64,000 nt of DNA from Azoarcus sp. DN11 (GCF_003628555.1 NZ_CP021731.1:4892836-4956835), one strand, 5' to 3'; positions 36,018 through 47,988 are shown, numbered from the stretch's first letter. Program-made: numbers and translations. Notes: generated by a model from the letters alone, not told the origin.

Positions 36018-38189
36018 TCAGACGTCGAGCGGATCCACGTCGAGCTGCCAGCGCAGCTCGCGCGGCGTGCGCTGGGCGCGCAGCACCTCGATCCAGTGCA
36101 CGAGGAAAGCCTGCAGCGGTCCGCGCTCGTCGGTTTCGACCAGCAGCTGCGCGCGCTCGCGCCGCGCGAGGCGCGTCAGGCGCATCGGTACCGCGTCGAA
36201 CACGCGCAGTCCGGCCGGGGCCATCTCCTGCGCGAGGCGGCGCGCATGGGCGAGGAACTGCATCGCGTCGTCGAGCATCGGCGCGTCGGCGCGCAGCATC
36301 GCCTGATAGGTGAAGGGCGGGAAGCCCGCGGCGCGGCGCTCGTCGAGCGCGGAGGCGGCGAAGGCGTCGAAGTCGTGCTTCACGAGGCAGCGGTACAGCG
36401 GGTGGTCGGGGTACTCGGTCTGCACCAGCACTTCGCCCGGCAGGTGCGCGCGCCCGGCCCGCCCGCCGACCTGCATCAGCTGCTGGAAGAGGCGCTCGGG
36501 GGCGCGGAAATCCGCCGCGTGCAGCGAGGCGTCGGCGCCGATCACGCCGACGAGGGTGAGCTGGGGGAAGTCGTGGCCCTTCGCCATCATCTGCGTGCCG
36601 ACGAGGATGTCCGCCTCGCCGCTGGCGATCTGCGCAAGCAGGCTTTCCCACTGGCTGCGCGTGCGCGCCGAATCGCGATCGACGCGCAGCACGCGCGCCT
36701 CGGGGAAGAGTTCGGCGAGGCGCGCTTCGATGCGCTGGGTGCCGCGGCCGAAGGGCTGGATGTCCTGGTTGTTGCACACCGGGCAATGGTGCGGCACCTC
36801 GGTGTCGCAGCCGCAGTGGTGGCAGCGCAGGCGCCGGTCGGCCAGATGCACGACGAGGTTGGCCGAGCAGTGCGGGCAGTGACTCACCCAGCCGCAGGCG
36901 GGGCAGGACAGCACCGGCGCGTAACCGCGGCGGTTGAGGAACACGAGGCTCTGCTCGCCGCGCGCCAGGCGCTCGCCGATCGCAGTCCTGAGCTGCGGGC
37001 TGAGGCCCTCGTCGAGCTTCAGGCGGCGCGTGTCGATGCGGCGCACCGTGGGCAGCGTACTCGCAAGCGCGCGCGCATCGAGGCGCAGGCTGCGGTAGCG
37101 CGCCTGGCGCGCGTGCTGCCAGCTCTCCAGCGAGGGGGTCGCCGAACCCAGCACGACCGGCACCTTGCGCTGATGCGCGCGCCACACGGCAACGTCGCGC
37201 GCCGAGTAGCGCACCCCTTCCTGCTGCTTGTACGAGGCATCGTGTTCCTCGTCGACGAGGATCAGCCCCAGGCGCGGCAGCGGCGCGAACACCGACAGGC
37301 GCGTGCCGAGCACGATGTCCGCGCGCCCCTCGAGGGCCTGCACGAAGCCGCGCGAGCGCGCCCCTTCGGCGAGCGCGGAATGCAGGCTCACGACGCAGGC
37401 GGCGGGAAAGCGGTTGGCGACGCGCGATTCGAGCTGTGGCGTGAGCGCGATCTCGGGCACCAGCATCAGCACCTGCCCGCCGGCGGCGAGCGTCCGTTCG
37501 GCAAGGCGCAGGTAGACTTCCGTCTTGCCACTGCCGGTGACGCCCTGCAGGAGCCACGGCGCGAAGCCGTCCGGCGCGCTCGTGACCGCCTCGACCGCGG
37601 CGCGCTGCTCGTGCGTGAGTTCGGGGCGGCTCGCCGCGGGCTGCGCGGGGTCGGTGCCGCGCACCGCAACGACCCAGCCGCGCTTCATCGCGTCGCCGAG
37701 CGCCGCCCCTGCGGGCAGTTCGCGCGCGGCGCTGCGACGGATCACGCCGGCCGCGCGCAGTTCGCCGAGCAGCGCCAGCGCGCGGCTCGGGCGGCGCGTT
37801 TCCGCCAGCGCGGCATGGCCGGCCGCGCTCAGGTCCAGCAGCGGATCGCTCTCGCGATCGCTCACGGCATCGGCGCGCCGCAGCCCCGGCGGCAGCGCCA
37901 GCGCGATCACTTCGCCGAGCGGCGCATGGTAGTAGCGCGCGACGAAGCCGACGAGCTCCAGCCAATCCGCCGGCAGGGGCGCGACTTCGCGCTGGATGTG
38001 GCGCACCGTCTTGAGGCGCGCCGGATCGAGCTCCGATTCGGCGACCAACGCGACGATCACGCCGCTCTTCTCGCCCCGCCCGAAGGGCACGCGCACGCAG
38101 CGCCCCACATCCTCTTCACATGCGTCTTGCGACGAATAATCAAAGAGTTGTGGCAGCGGAACGGGAAGCGCGACGCGGACGATAGGCAT
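36018..38189 (-). CDS. priA: Primosomal replication helicase PriA
   Basis: A 723-residue PriA, which reloads the replisome at stalled forks. The N-terminal 3'-DNA-binding domain has RVALPVPLPQLFDY and CVRVPFGRGEKSGV. The helicase core has Walker A LLQGVTGSGKTEVYL near residue 210, DEEHD near 317 and GSATPSLESW near 345. The zinc region has paired CxxC motifs (LSCPACGWVSHCPHC, LRCHHCGCDT, HHCPVCNNQD) near 430-475. Motif LVGTQMMAKGHDFPQLTLVG is near 540. Length and motifs are standard. The start faces the AT-rich spacer upstream. Confidence 0.95.
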   Translation of the reverse strand: MPIVRVALPVPLPQLFDYSSQDACEEDVGRCVRVPFGRGEKSGVIVALVAESELDPARLKTVRHIQREVAPLPADWLELVGFVARYYHAPLGEVIALALPPGLRRADAVSDRESDPLLDLSAAGHAALAETRRPSRALALLGELRAAGVIRRSAARELPAGAALGDAMKRGWVVAVRGTDPAQPAASRPELTHEQRAAVEAVTSAPDGFAPWLLQGVTGSGKTEVYLRLAERTLAAGGQVLMLVPEIALTPQLESRVANRFPAACVVSLHSALAEGARSRGFVQALEGRADIVLGTRLSVFAPLPRLGLILVDEEHDASYKQQEGVRYSARDVAVWRAHQRKVPVVLGSATPSLESWQHARQARYRSLRLDARALASTLPTVRRIDTRRLKLDEGLSPQLRTAIGERLARGEQSLVFLNRRGYAPVLSCPACGWVSHCPHCSANLVVHLADRRLRCHHCGCDTEVPHHCPVCNNQDIQPFGRGTQRIEARLAELFPEARVLRVDRDSARTRSQWESLLAQIASGEADILVGTQMMAKGHDFPQLTLVGVIGADASLHAADFRAPERLFQQLMQVGGRAGRAHLPGEVLVQTEYPDHPLYRCLVKHDFDAFAASALDERRAAGFPPFTYQAMLRADAPMLDDAMQFLAHARRLAQEMAPAGLRVFDAVPMRLTRLARRERAQLLVETDERGPLQAFLVHWIEVLRAQRTPRELRWQLDVDPLDV

Positions 38190-38622
38190 TCGGGTCTTGT
38201 GCTCTACGCGTTTTATATCAATAAATCAGATGCTTATGGATGATTGTTAAATTCGTTGTTCGAAAACAGGAAGTAAATCTTTGCCGCGAAACCCTTCCGG
38301 CCCTTGTCCACAAATCCTGTGGATAACTTTGTTGATAGCATGGGTGAAACGCGGTAAACCCGGCGCAGCGCATGCCTTTCTGTCACTTTGCCTTAACAGT
38401 AGGCAAATTTTTATTCGTTTAATTTCAGACAGTTAGAATTTTTGGTGAATAAGCCCCAATTCCAGCCAGCATGCGGCATCGGGACCGGTCAGTTGTGCAT
38501 AAGTCAAGCGGTCAACACATCTTTTTCCGCTTGACAAGGCTAGGCGGGGTGCCGTCGCCGGCTCACGCCGCACCGCAAGGGTGCGGCCAAGTGCCCCCTC
38601 GGCGCGCACTCCGCCCGACCGG
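38190..38622. other. AT-rich spacer with DnaA-box-like sites (origin-like)
   Basis: Between divergent-looking ends of priA and hemE lies an AT-rich gap, unlike the rest of this GC-rich window. Three sites fit the DnaA box TTATNCACA: TTGTCCACA at 38304-38312 (one mismatch), its inverted partner TGTGGATAA at 38318-38326 (perfect on the minus strand) and TGTGCATAA at 38494-38502 (perfect on the minus strand). Very AT-rich blocks at 38200-38280 and 38395-38460 could be unwinding regions. It may be an origin or a DnaA-binding control locus. The strand bias and right-end gene order suggest the main oriC is beyond 64 kb. Confidence 0.45.
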
Positions 38623-38671
38623 AAAAGGGAACCCCGGCGGGGTGCGCAGCGTGCGCGTCCCGGCCGGGGTT
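38623..38671 (-). terminator. Terminator after hemE
   Basis: On the minus strand AACCCCGGC pairs with GCCGGGGTT across a 24-base loop that can pair further, followed by CCCTTTT. It lies 18 bp after the hemE stop. Confidence 0.65.
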
Positions 38672-38688
38672 CGGGTGTCGCCGGACGT

Positions 38689-39759
38689 TCAGACGCCGGC
38701 GCGGATCTTGCGGCTGTGCTCGTGCACGGTGTCGACCAGCACGGACACCGACTCGGGCGGCGTGAACTGCGAGATGCCGTGGCCGAGGTTGAAGACGTGG
38801 CCGGGGTGGTTGCCGAAGGAATCGAGCACGCGCCTGGCTTCGCGCGCGACGGCCTCGGGCGGCGCGAACAGCACGTTCGGGTCGAGGTTGCCCTGCAGCG
38901 CGACCTTGTCGCCGACGAGGGCGCGCGCGCGGCCGATGTCCATCGTCCAGTCGAGGCCGACGGCGTCGCAGCCGATGCCGGCGATGCTCTCGATCCACAG
39001 GCCGCCGCCCTTCGTGAACACGATATTCGGCACGCGCTCGCCGTCATGTGCCTTGATGAGGCCGTCGACGACGCGCTTCAGGTAGGGCAGCGAGAACTCG
39101 TGGTAGGCCGCTTCCGACAGCACACCACCCCAGGAGTCGAACACCATCACGGCCTGCGCGCCGGACTGGATCTGCGCGTTGAGGTAGGCGACGACCGAGT
39201 CGGCCGTCACGGTGAGGATGTGGTGCAGCAGGTCGGGACGCGAGTAGGCCATTGCCTTGACCTTGCGGTAATCGTCGGACGAGCCGCCTTCGACCATGTA
39301 GCAGGCGAGCGTCCACGGGCTGCCGGAGAAGCCGATCAGCGGCACGCTGCCGTTCAACGCACGGCGGATCTCGGCGACCGCGTCCATCACGTACTGCAGC
39401 TCGGCGTGGGGATCGGGGATCGCGAGGTTGCGGATCTCCCACTCGTCGCGCAGCGGACGCTCGAAGCGCGGGCCCTCGCCTTCGGCGAAGTACAGGCCGA
39501 GGCCCATCGCATCCGGCACGGTGAGGATGTCGGAGAACAGGATCGCGGCGTCGAGGTTGTAGCGCGCCAGCGGCTGCAGCGTGACCTCGCAGGCCAGCGT
39601 CGGGCTCTTGCACAGGTTGAGGAAGCTGCCGGCGCGCTTGCGCGTCTCGCAGTACTCGGGCAGGTAGCGCCCCGCCTGGCGCATCAGCCACATCGGCGTG
39701 TATTCGGTCGGCTGGCGCAGCAGGGCGCGCAGGAAGGTGTCGTTCTGCAGGCGGGTCAC
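38689..39759 (-). CDS. hemE: Uroporphyrinogen decarboxylase
   Basis: A 356-residue HemE that converts uroporphyrinogen III to coproporphyrinogen III in heme synthesis. The N-terminal [19 protein letters not shown] near residues 22-40 carries the conserved Arg residues, and [17 protein letters not shown] near 73 has the catalytic Asp. [19 protein letters not shown] near 143, FDSWGG, and the C-terminal [14 protein letters not shown] near 325 are also conserved. The start ATG at 39759 matches the family. It is a single-gene unit ending at a hairpin terminator. Confidence 0.95.
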   Translation of the reverse strand: MTRLQNDTFLRALLRQPTEYTPMWLMRQAGRYLPEYCETRKRAGSFLNLCKSPTLACEVTLQPLARYNLDAAILFSDILTVPDAMGLGLYFAEGEGPRFERPLRDEWEIRNLAIPDPHAELQYVMDAVAEIRRALNGSVPLIGFSGSPWTLACYMVEGGSSDDYRKVKAMAYSRPDLLHHILTVTADSVVAYLNAQIQSGAQAVMVFDSWGGVLSEAAYHEFSLPYLKRVVDGLIKAHDGERVPNIVFTKGGGLWIESIAGIGCDAVGLDWTMDIGRARALVGDKVALQGNLDPNVLFAPPEAVAREARRVLDSFGNHPGHVFNLGHGISQFTPPESVSVLVDTVHEHSRKIRAGV

Positions 39760-39873
39760 GGTTACATCCTCAAGTCTGCCCGAGCGGGCGCAAACCGCAA
39801 TTATCCGCGTTTTCCGCCGTCATGCCGAGTCCGGCCCGCGGGGCGATGGCGGCGGCTCCCCGCCGCCCCGCCC

Positions 39874-40449
39874 TCAGCCGGCCAGGAATGCCGCGCCCGC
39901 TGCGGCGATCAGCCCGCCGAGGACGCGCTGCAGCGCGAGTCCCGCGCGCGACCGGGGCAGCCACCGCGCCAGCAGGTAACCCGCGCAGTGCAGCGCGACA
40001 CTCGCCAGCGCGAAACCCGCGGCGAAGGTGAGCAGCGCACCGTCGCCCATTTCCGTGTGGTGCGCATGGCCGTGGAACAGCGCGAAGACGGCCACAAGCG
40101 GCAGACTGGCACGCGCGGGTAGCTGCGCGACGACCGCGATCAGCAGACCGAACACCAGCACCGATGCGGCGATGCCGGTTTCGACCAGGGGCAGCGCGAC
40201 GCCCGCCGCCCCCAGCAGCGCACCGCCGATCATCGCCACGATGAAGGTGGCCGGCAGGGCCCAGCGCAGCGCCCCTTGCTGCCGCGCCGCGAACAGGCCG
40301 ACCGCCAGCATCGCCAGCAGGTGGTCGAGGCCGCCGAACGGATGGGCGAAGCCGGCGAAGAAGCTCTCGCCGCCATGGCCGCTGTGTGCCATGGCGGAGC
40401 CGGTCGCGGCGAAGAGAGCGAGTGCGATCGGGAAACGGTGGAGGTTCAT
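39874..40449 (-). CDS. ureJ: HupE/UreJ family membrane protein
   Basis: A 191-residue inner-membrane protein with a signal-like first segment and about six further hydrophobic helices. The family motif is HSGHGGESFFAGFAHPFGG followed by LDHLLAMLAVGLFA, and FHGHAHHTEM lies near residue 125; both His-rich motifs are thought to bind nickel or cobalt during transport. Its place just after ureG favours UreJ, a nickel permease for urease, although the hyp genes also need nickel. ATG 40449 is used, since the upstream in-frame codons do not resemble the family. Confidence 0.85.
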   Translation of the reverse strand: MNLHRFPIALALFAATGSAMAHSGHGGESFFAGFAHPFGGLDHLLAMLAVGLFAARQQGALRWALPATFIVAMIGGALLGAAGVALPLVETGIAASVLVFGLLIAVVAQLPARASLPLVAVFALFHGHAHHTEMGDGALLTFAAGFALASVALHCAGYLLARWLPRSRAGLALQRVLGGLIAAAGAAFLAG

Positions 40450-40567
40450 GACGATATCCTTGAGCAAACGTTGCGGAAGGAAACTGGACGAAGAATACGC
40501 GATGCATGCCAAGGCATGCGATGCACGCAACCGCGCACTTTCGCAAGCCATCGCGACATGGGGCCGG

Positions 40568-41244
<677 letters not shown>

Positions 41245-41248
<4 letters not shown>

Positions 41249-41931
41249 GATCTGAAGAGCCTCGTGTATTGGGTTTCATGCCGGCTGCTCGCGAGCGCGA
41301 GGCCGGGGGTGAAGTTGCTCCACTGGTCCGCGGGAAGGCGCGCGCCCAGCGCCGCGAGTGCGGGGAGGCGCGCGCCCAGCGTCGACAAGAGGCGCTGGCC
41401 GGCGGACTGGCCGAGCGGCACGGCCTTCACCGCCGCCATGACCTGGTTTTCCAACCAGGCCCACAGATAGGCCGGCAGCGCCATGTCGACGGGAATCGCC
41501 CACGCTGCGGCCGCCGCCGCCCAGGCCGCCGGAAAGGCCGCTTCGTCGAGCGCGAGCAGGCGCGCACGCCATCCGGCCAGCCCGGCGAAGGCGTCGAGAT
41601 CGGCGAGCAGGCGCACCAGCGAGTAGCCCATCTGCACGGTTTCGGCGCGCAACTCGTCGGTTTCGCGGCTGGCGAGGAAATCGGCGTTCAGCGCCGCGAC
41701 ACTCGCGTCGTCGCCGTCGCCCTCGTCCCACGCGCGCATCAGTTCGGCGAGCAGCGGCGCCTCGAAGCGCGCGAGACTCCATTCGAGGAGGTCGCCGATC
41801 CAGCGCCCGGCCCCTGCCTCGTCACGCACCGCACCCGACTCGACCGCCCACTCCAGCCCCTGCGAATAGGTGTAGGCCCCAACCGGCAATGCGGGACTGG
41901 CGAGCTGCAGCAGGCGCACAAGGGGCAGCAT
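41245..41931 (-). CDS. ureF: Urease accessory protein UreF
   Basis: A 228-residue all-helical UreF. It bridges UreD and UreG in the nickel-insertion complex. [20 protein letters not shown] near residues 6-25 is the family signature. The C-terminal GQSAGQRLL and [21 protein letters not shown] are also typical. ATG 41931 is chosen since its A is shared with the ureE stop (TGATG) and the protein then begins at the signature. The long in-frame extension upstream is Arg-rich shadow coding. Confidence 0.93.
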
Positions 41932-42455
41932 CAGCGCCCGCCCATCATGTGAATCCGCGCCCCGCTGCCGTCTCCCGGGTGCTGGTGCCCATGCGCATAG
42001 GCCCCCGCCTCCGGCTCGAAGGGCGCGCGCAGCGCAGCGACCGTGGCGCCGAGCCCCGCGAGCATGCCTTCGAGCACGTGGTCGGCCTGGATGCGCAGCC
42101 ATTCGCCCGCCCCGTCCGCGCCGACCTCGACCGCGACGTGGCGATTGCCCAGGTGGTAGGCCGCACGTGCGAGCGCCAGGGCATTCGCGCAGCGCGCTTC
42201 GAGCAGGTCCTCCGGCGCGGCGACGACCTCGACGAGGCGCCCGTCGCGGCCCAAGAGTTTCTGACCGCCGCGCAAAATGGTGCCGCGTGGCAGGAACAGG
42301 CCCACCTCCTCGCCCGAGACGAGCTGCGCGCGCAGGCGGCTCTTCGTGCGGTAGGAGAAGTCGAGCTCCAGCTTCTCCGTCGCGGCCCCGGGCCCTTCAT
42401 ATAACGCTTCGAGCAACAGCATCGTCTTGCCTAGCGCGGAATCGGATTCGGCCAT
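41931..42455 (-). CDS. ureE: Urease accessory metallochaperone UreE
   Basis: A 174-residue UreE that supplies nickel to the urease complex. The N-terminal peptide-binding domain includes [17 protein letters not shown] and [20 protein letters not shown], and the C-terminal metal domain has [12 protein letters not shown] near 101. The His-rich tail is short ([11 protein letters not shown]). ATG 42455 follows a GAGAGG ribosome site. An internal Met at residue 12 is a weaker alternative. It lies 9 bp after ureC. Confidence 0.93.
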   Translation of the reverse strand: MAESDSALGKTMLLLEALYEGPGAATEKLELDFSYRTKSRLRAQLVSGEEVGLFLPRGTILRGGQKLLGRDGRLVEVVAAPEDLLEARCANALALARAAYHLGNRHVAVEVGADGAGEWLRIQADHVLEGMLAGLGATVAALRAPFEPEAGAYAHGHQHPGDGSGARIHMMGGR

Positions 42456-42464
42456 GTCGACCTC

Positions 42465-44164
<1,700 letters not shown>

Positions 44165-44168
<4 letters not shown>

Positions 44169-44470
44169 AACGCCCCCATCACGTCGCCGTTGAAGCCATA
44201 CACCTTGCGCTCGCCCGCCAGCGCGACGAGCTCGACCGTGCGCGACTGCCCCGGCTCGAAGCGCACCGCGGTGCCCGCCGCGATGTTGAGCCGGAAGCCG
44301 CGCGCCGCCGCGCGGTCGAAGGCGAGCGCCGCGTTCGTCTCGGCAAAGTGGTAATGCGAACCGACCTGGATCGGTCGGTCGCCGGTATTGGTCACCGTCA
44401 GCGTCAACGTCGCGCGTCCGGCATTGAGTTCGATATCGCCGTCGGCGACGAGGTATTCACCGGGAATCAT
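44165..44470 (-). CDS. ureB: Urease beta subunit UreB
   Basis: A 101-residue beta subunit. [19 protein letters not shown] is the family start, followed by [20 protein letters not shown] near residues 30-49 and the ending [12 protein letters not shown]. It forms the trimer-of-trimers core with UreA and UreC. A good ribosome site, GGAGAGAAG, precedes ATG 44470. It overlaps ureC by 4 bp, but the gap to ureA is 246 bp and filled by two repeats, unusual for this operon. Confidence 0.95.
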
Positions 44471-44500
44471 GTGCTTCTCTCCAAATGCCTTATAAACAAA

Positions 44501-44528
44501 CGCCCTTCGACAAGCTCAGGGCGAACGG
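44501..44528. repeat. Dispersed palindromic repeat, single half (ureA-ureB gap)
   Basis: CGCCCTTCGACAAGCTCAGG followed by GCGAACGG. It is one half of the element seen as an inverted pair at 33251-33311, with another copy at 50880-50920. Confidence 0.75.
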
Positions 44529-44594
44529 AGGAGTGATTGCCCATTCATGTCCGATAAGACCGGAAGCGGCACAACGTAGCGACCGGCGCGCCGG

Positions 44595-44690
44595 GTGTTT
44601 GCGGAGCGGGCAAGGACTGTCTGAGCGCAGGCGCGGCAGCGCGCCGCACCGCGAGTTCCGCAGCCCGGAGCAAATTCCCGGCGTGACGGT
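44595..44690 (+). repeat. 95-bp hairpin repeat, copy A (ureA-ureB gap)
   Basis: The element starts GTGTTTGCGGAGCGGGCAAG, continues GGACTGTCTGAGCGCAG and ends GTTCCGCAGCCCGGAGCAAA TTCCC. The outer ends (TTTGC / GCAAA) and GCGGA / TCCGC are inverted. Copies B and C lie at 46808-46902 and 46991-47090. Confidence 0.8.
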
Positions 44691-44716
44691 CGCGGGCAGC
44701 CACATTGAAATAAGCC

Positions 44717-45019
44717 TCAAACGATCGGGTTATGCACGGTCACGAGCTTCGTGCCGTCGGGGAAGGTCGCCTCGACCTGGATCTCCGAGATCATCTCCGG
44801 CACGCCTTCCATGACCTCGTCGCGCGCGAGGATCGTCGTGCCCTCGCTCATCAGCTCGGCCACCGTGCGCCCGTCGCGCGCGCCTTCGAGGATCGCGCAC
44901 GAGATCAGCGCGACCGCCTCCGGATAGTTCAGCTTCAGGCCGCGCGCGCGGCGCCGCTCGGCGAGCAGGCCGGCGGTGAAGAGCAGCAGCTTGTCCTTCT
45001 CGCGGGGAGTCAGTTCCAT
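44717..45019 (-). CDS. ureA: Urease gamma subunit UreA
   Basis: A 100-residue gamma subunit. It starts [20 protein letters not shown] and contains [20 protein letters not shown] near residues 28-47, [13 protein letters not shown] and the ending VTVHNPI, all typical. It lies 25 bp after ureD. The separation from ureB by repeats at 44501-44690 may affect the subunit ratio or message stability. Confidence 0.95.
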   Translation of the reverse strand: MELTPREKDKLLLFTAGLLAERRRARGLKLNYPEAVALISCAILEGARDGRTVAELMSEGTTILARDEVMEGVPEMISEIQVEATFPDGTKLVTVHNPIV

Positions 45020-45044
45020 ACCTCTTGTCCTCCTTCGGGTATCT

Positions 45045-45911
45045 TCAGGTATTCCATATCCGCGGCACGCGCATCGGCAGGCCGGCGACCACTGGCCGGA
45101 TCGCGGAAAGCAGCCGCAGAAACCACTCGCGCCCCGGCTCGCACGCCGGCCCCAGCCAGCGCGCCACCAGCAGTCCCGGCGGCACCAGCGTCACCCCGCC
45201 CTGCCCGACCGCCGGAACGATCTCGCGGCACGCATCGCGCAGGCCCGTGTCGCATCGCGGCGAAGCGACGAGCAGGCTGCCGACGACCGGCTGCCCCGCT
45301 AGCCCCACCGGCGAATCGAGCAGCACACTGCCGCCGTCGATGCAGCCGCGCTCCAGCCACAGCGGCCTGCCCTCGCGCCGGATGCGCATCGACAAGCGCA
45401 ACTCGCCGTGCGCAAAGCATTCGCCCGCGCCGGTGCGGCCGAAGCACAGCATCTCGCTACCGACGAAGCAGGCGCCGCGCGCGAGTTCGACCTCCGTTGC
45501 GAGGCGTCCGAGCGCGCCATCGAAGACGATGCTCTCCTGCGGCAGCCATTCGCACACCCCACCTTCGCCCACCGCGATCCGCTGCACGAGCCGCGCGGAA
45601 GCGCCCGCACTGCGATACCACTTGCCGGCCCCGGGCGTCGTCAGCAGCGCATGGGCCCCGGCGTCGACGGACACGTCGATCTCGAGCGAATCGCCCCCGA
45701 CGATGCCGGCGGGCGGATGCAGCACGATGCCGTGGCAGACGGCTTCGCCTTCCGGATACAGGGCCTTCTGCAGGCGCAGCGGACCGCGGTGGGTGCGCCG
45801 TGCGAGCACGGTACGCGCACCGCGCCGCTCGAAGCCGAGCCGCAGCATCGCTTCCCAGCCGGACGCGGACGACGGTACGAGCGCTGGCAGTCTGTCGATG
45901 ACGGCGATCAT
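45045..45911 (-). CDS. ureD: Urease accessory protein UreD
   Basis: A 288-residue UreD scaffold that binds apo-urease and Ure[21 protein letters not shown] followed by [13 protein letters not shown] near residues 22-54, [16 protein letters not shown] near 64-79, [11 protein letters not shown] near 91 and [13 protein letters not shown] near 117 are family hallmarks. ATG 45911 is chosen because the upstream in-frame residues to 45995 do not resemble the family. It is the first gene of the urease operon, which then runs A-B-C-E-F-G-J. Confidence 0.9.
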   Translation of the reverse strand: MIAVIDRLPALVPSSASGWEAMLRLGFERRGARTVLARRTHRGPLRLQKALYPEGEAVCHGIVLHPPAGIVGGDSLEIDVSVDAGAHALLTTPGAGKWYRSAGASARLVQRIAVGEGGVCEWLPQESIVFDGALGRLATEVELARGACFVGSEMLCFGRTGAGECFAHGELRLSMRIRREGRPLWLERGCIDGGSVLLDSPVGLAGQPVVGSLLVASPRCDTGLRDACREIVPAVGQGGVTLVPPGLLVARWLGPACEPGREWFLRLLSAIRPVVAGLPMRVPRIWNT

Positions 45912-46063
45912 GACTGGAAGTCGGAAAATGGCAGGGCAAGCATCGGCGGCCGCACCACGACGGCATGGCATCGAAACCTTGACGGTCGAAGGCATCGCGA
46001 CGGGTGCCGGCGAGCGTCAATCATGCACCACCGCAGCGCCTCCTGTCTCCATCCGCCGCAGGT

Positions 46064-46756
46064 TCACACCGCCAGCGCCGCACGCACGCCGTCGGCGTCC
46101 ATGCTCGCGCCGTCGCCGCGCATGACGATCTCGCCGCGCTCCATGACGAGGTAGCGGTCGGCGAGCGAGCGCGCAAAATCGTAATACTGCTCGACGAGCA
46201 GGATCGCCATTTCGCCGGTTTCGGCAAGGCTGCGGATCGCACGTTCGATATCCTTGATGATGGAGGGCTGGATGCCCTCGGTGGGTTCGTCGAGGATCAG
46301 CAGTTTCGGGCCGAATGCAAGCGCCCGGCCGATGGCAAGTTGCTGTTGCTGCCCGCCCGAGAGGTCGCCGCCGCGCCGCCCGAGCATCTGCCGCAGCACC
46401 GGGAACATGTCGAAGATGCGGGCGGGCAGTTCGGCACTGCGCGGACGGGTGGCGAGGCCCATCAGGAGGTTTTCCTCGACGGTCAGGCGGGGGAAGATCT
46501 CGCGGCCCTGCGGGACGTAGCCGATGCCGGCTTTCACGCGGGCATGGGATGGCGCGCGCGTGATGTCGGCGTCACCGAAGCGCACGCTGCCGCTCGCCGC
46601 GGGCACGAGGCCCATCAATGTCTTCAGCAGCGTCGTCTTGCCGACGCCGTTGCGCCCCAGCAGGGTCGTGACCCTGCCGAGCGGGACGTCGAAGGACAGC
46701 CCGCGCAGGATGTGGCTGCCGCCGTAGTATTGGTTGATGTTTTCGACTTTCAGCAT
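46064..46756 (-). CDS. urtE: Urea ABC transporter ATPase UrtE
   Basis: A 230-residue ABC ATPase of the LivF type. Walker A is [16 protein letters not shown] near residues 34-49, the signature LSGGQQQQLAIGRALAFGP near 132-150, and Walker B LLILDEPTEGIQPSII. The start MLKVENINQYYGGSHILRG matches UrtE. It pairs with UrtD on the inner face of the urea permease. Unlike the tight urtC-urtD junction, it is separated from urtD by a 380-bp repeat-filled gap. Confidence 0.93.
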   Translation of the reverse strand: MLKVENINQYYGGSHILRGLSFDVPLGRVTTLLGRNGVGKTTLLKTLMGLVPAASGSVRFGDADITRAPSHARVKAGIGYVPQGREIFPRLTVEENLLMGLATRPRSAELPARIFDMFPVLRQMLGRRGGDLSGGQQQQLAIGRALAFGPKLLILDEPTEGIQPSIIKDIERAIRSLAETGEMAILLVEQYYDFARSLADRYLVMERGEIVMRGDGASMDADGVRAALAV

Positions 46757-46807
46757 TTGATCCTGCCTTTGAAGACTTCCGTGAAACCCCGGCCTAAGCC
46801 GGACATA

Positions 46808-46902
46808 GGGGGTGTTCCCGGAGCGGCGAGGACTGTCTGAGCGGAGGCGCGGAAGCGCGCCGTCCCGCGAGTTCCGCAGCCGCGGAGGGAATTCCCCCTG
46901 TG
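46808..46902 (+). repeat. 95-bp hairpin repeat, copy B
   Basis: Core GCGAGGACTGTCTGAGCGGA, then GGCGCGGAAGCGCGCCGTC and GCGAGTTCCGCAGC, with outer ends GGGGGTGTTCCC and GGGAATTCCCCC. Same orientation as copy A and inverted relative to copy C. Confidence 0.8.
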
Positions 46903-46990
46903 GCTGGCGGTTAGCAGCACGAACGCCTCGCCCAAACGTTCTTGAAGACCAAAGAAATCAAGACGATTCCAATTCGCAGTTGTAATCGCC

Positions 46991-47090
46991 GGCTGCGGCG
47001 GGTATTTGCTCCAGGGCTGCGGAACTCGCGCAGCAGCGCGCTTCCGCGCTTGCGCTCAGACAGTCCTCGCCCTTCCGCAAACACCCGCCA
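46991..47090 (-). repeat. 95-bp hairpin repeat, copy C (inverted)
   Basis: On the minus strand it reads GGGTGTTTGCGGAAGGGCGA, then GGACTGTCTGAGCGCAAGCG and GCGAGTTCCGCAGCCCTGGA before GCAAATACCC. The outer ends form a near-perfect inverted repeat. Confidence 0.8.
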
Positions 47091-47136
47091 CATCCAGCTT
47101 GCGTCCTTCGTGATCGACGGCCGCTTCATTCCTTCC

Positions 47137-47988
47137 TCATCTGCCCAAATACACCTCGATCACCCGCGGGTCCTCCTGCACGTCGGCGAGGTCCCCCTCC
47201 GCCAGCACCGATCCCTCGCACAACACCGTCACCTTGCCGCCCAAGGCCTCGACGAAGGCCATGTCGTGCTCGACCACCACCAGCGAATGCTTGCCCGCGA
47301 GGCTCACGAACAACTCCGCCGTGCGCGCCGTCTCGTCGTCGGTCATGCCGGCGACGGGCTCGTCCAGCAACAGCAGCTTCGGCTCCTGCATCAACAGCAT
47401 GCCGATCTCCAGCCATTGTTTCTGGCCGTGCGACAGCAGACCCGCGGGACGGTCCGCCTCGTGCGCGAGGCCGATCTGCGTCAGCACCTCGGCGATGCGG
47501 TCGCGGTCGTCGTCGAAGAGCTGCGCGAACAGCGTGCGGCGCACGCGCTTGTCCGCCTTCATCGCCAGCTCCAGATTCTCGAACGCGCTGTGCTGCTCGA
47601 ACACCGTCGGCTTCTGGAACTTGCGGCCGATGCCGGCGTGCGCGATCTGCGGCTCGGTCAGGCGCGTGAGATCGATCGTCTGGCCGAAGAAGGCCTTGCC
47701 CGAGTCCGGCCGCGTCTTGCCGGTGATCACGTCCATCATCGTCGTCTTGCCCGCGCCGTTGGGACCGATGATGCAGCGCAGCTCGCCCGCGTCGATCGCC
47801 AGGCTCAGCTTGTTCAGCGCGCGGAAACCGTCGAAGCTCACCGTGATGTCCTCGAGGTAGAGGATCACGTTGTGCGACAGGTCCAGCTCGCCCTCGCGCA
47901 CCACGTGAGCGCCCGACGCGTTACCGCTGAAGTTCCCGCGCTGCTCGTCGGCGACGGCGTTTCGTTCCCGATCCATGACGCCGCTCAT
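47137..47988 (-). CDS. urtD: Urea ABC transporter ATPase UrtD
   Basis: A 283-residue ABC ATPase of the LivG type. Walker A is IIGPNGAGKTTMMDVITGKT near residues 73-92, the signature-like LLSHGQKQWLEIGMLLMQEP near 184-203 and Walker B LLLLDEPVAGMTDDETART near 206-224. SHGQKQWLEIGMLL is characteristic of UrtD. The first 40 residues are a polar leader before ILYLEDITVSFDGF. ATG 47988 overlaps the urtC stop as ATGA. An internal Met (47976) is a possible alternative. Confidence 0.93.
   Translation of the reverse strand: MSGVMDRERNAVADEQRGNFSGNASGAHVVREGELDLSHNVILYLEDITVSFDGFRALNKLSLAIDAGELRCIIGPNGAGKTTMMDVITGKTRPDSGKAFFGQTIDLTRLTEPQIAHAGIGRKFQKPTVFEQHSAFENLELAMKADKRVRRTLFAQLFDDDRDRIAEVLTQIGLAHEADRPAGLLSHGQKQWLEIGMLLMQEPKLLLLDEPVAGMTDDETARTAELFVSLAGKHSLVVVEHDMAFVEALGGKVTVLCEGSVLAEGDLADVQEDPRVIEVYLGR

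Larger units (their letters stand above)
46757..47136. other. Repeat-filled gap between urtD and urtE
   Basis: This 380-bp gap holds two copies of the 95-bp hairpin repeat in opposite orientation (46808-46902 and 46991-47090). I see no gene and no promoter in the remaining sequence. Confidence 0.8.
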
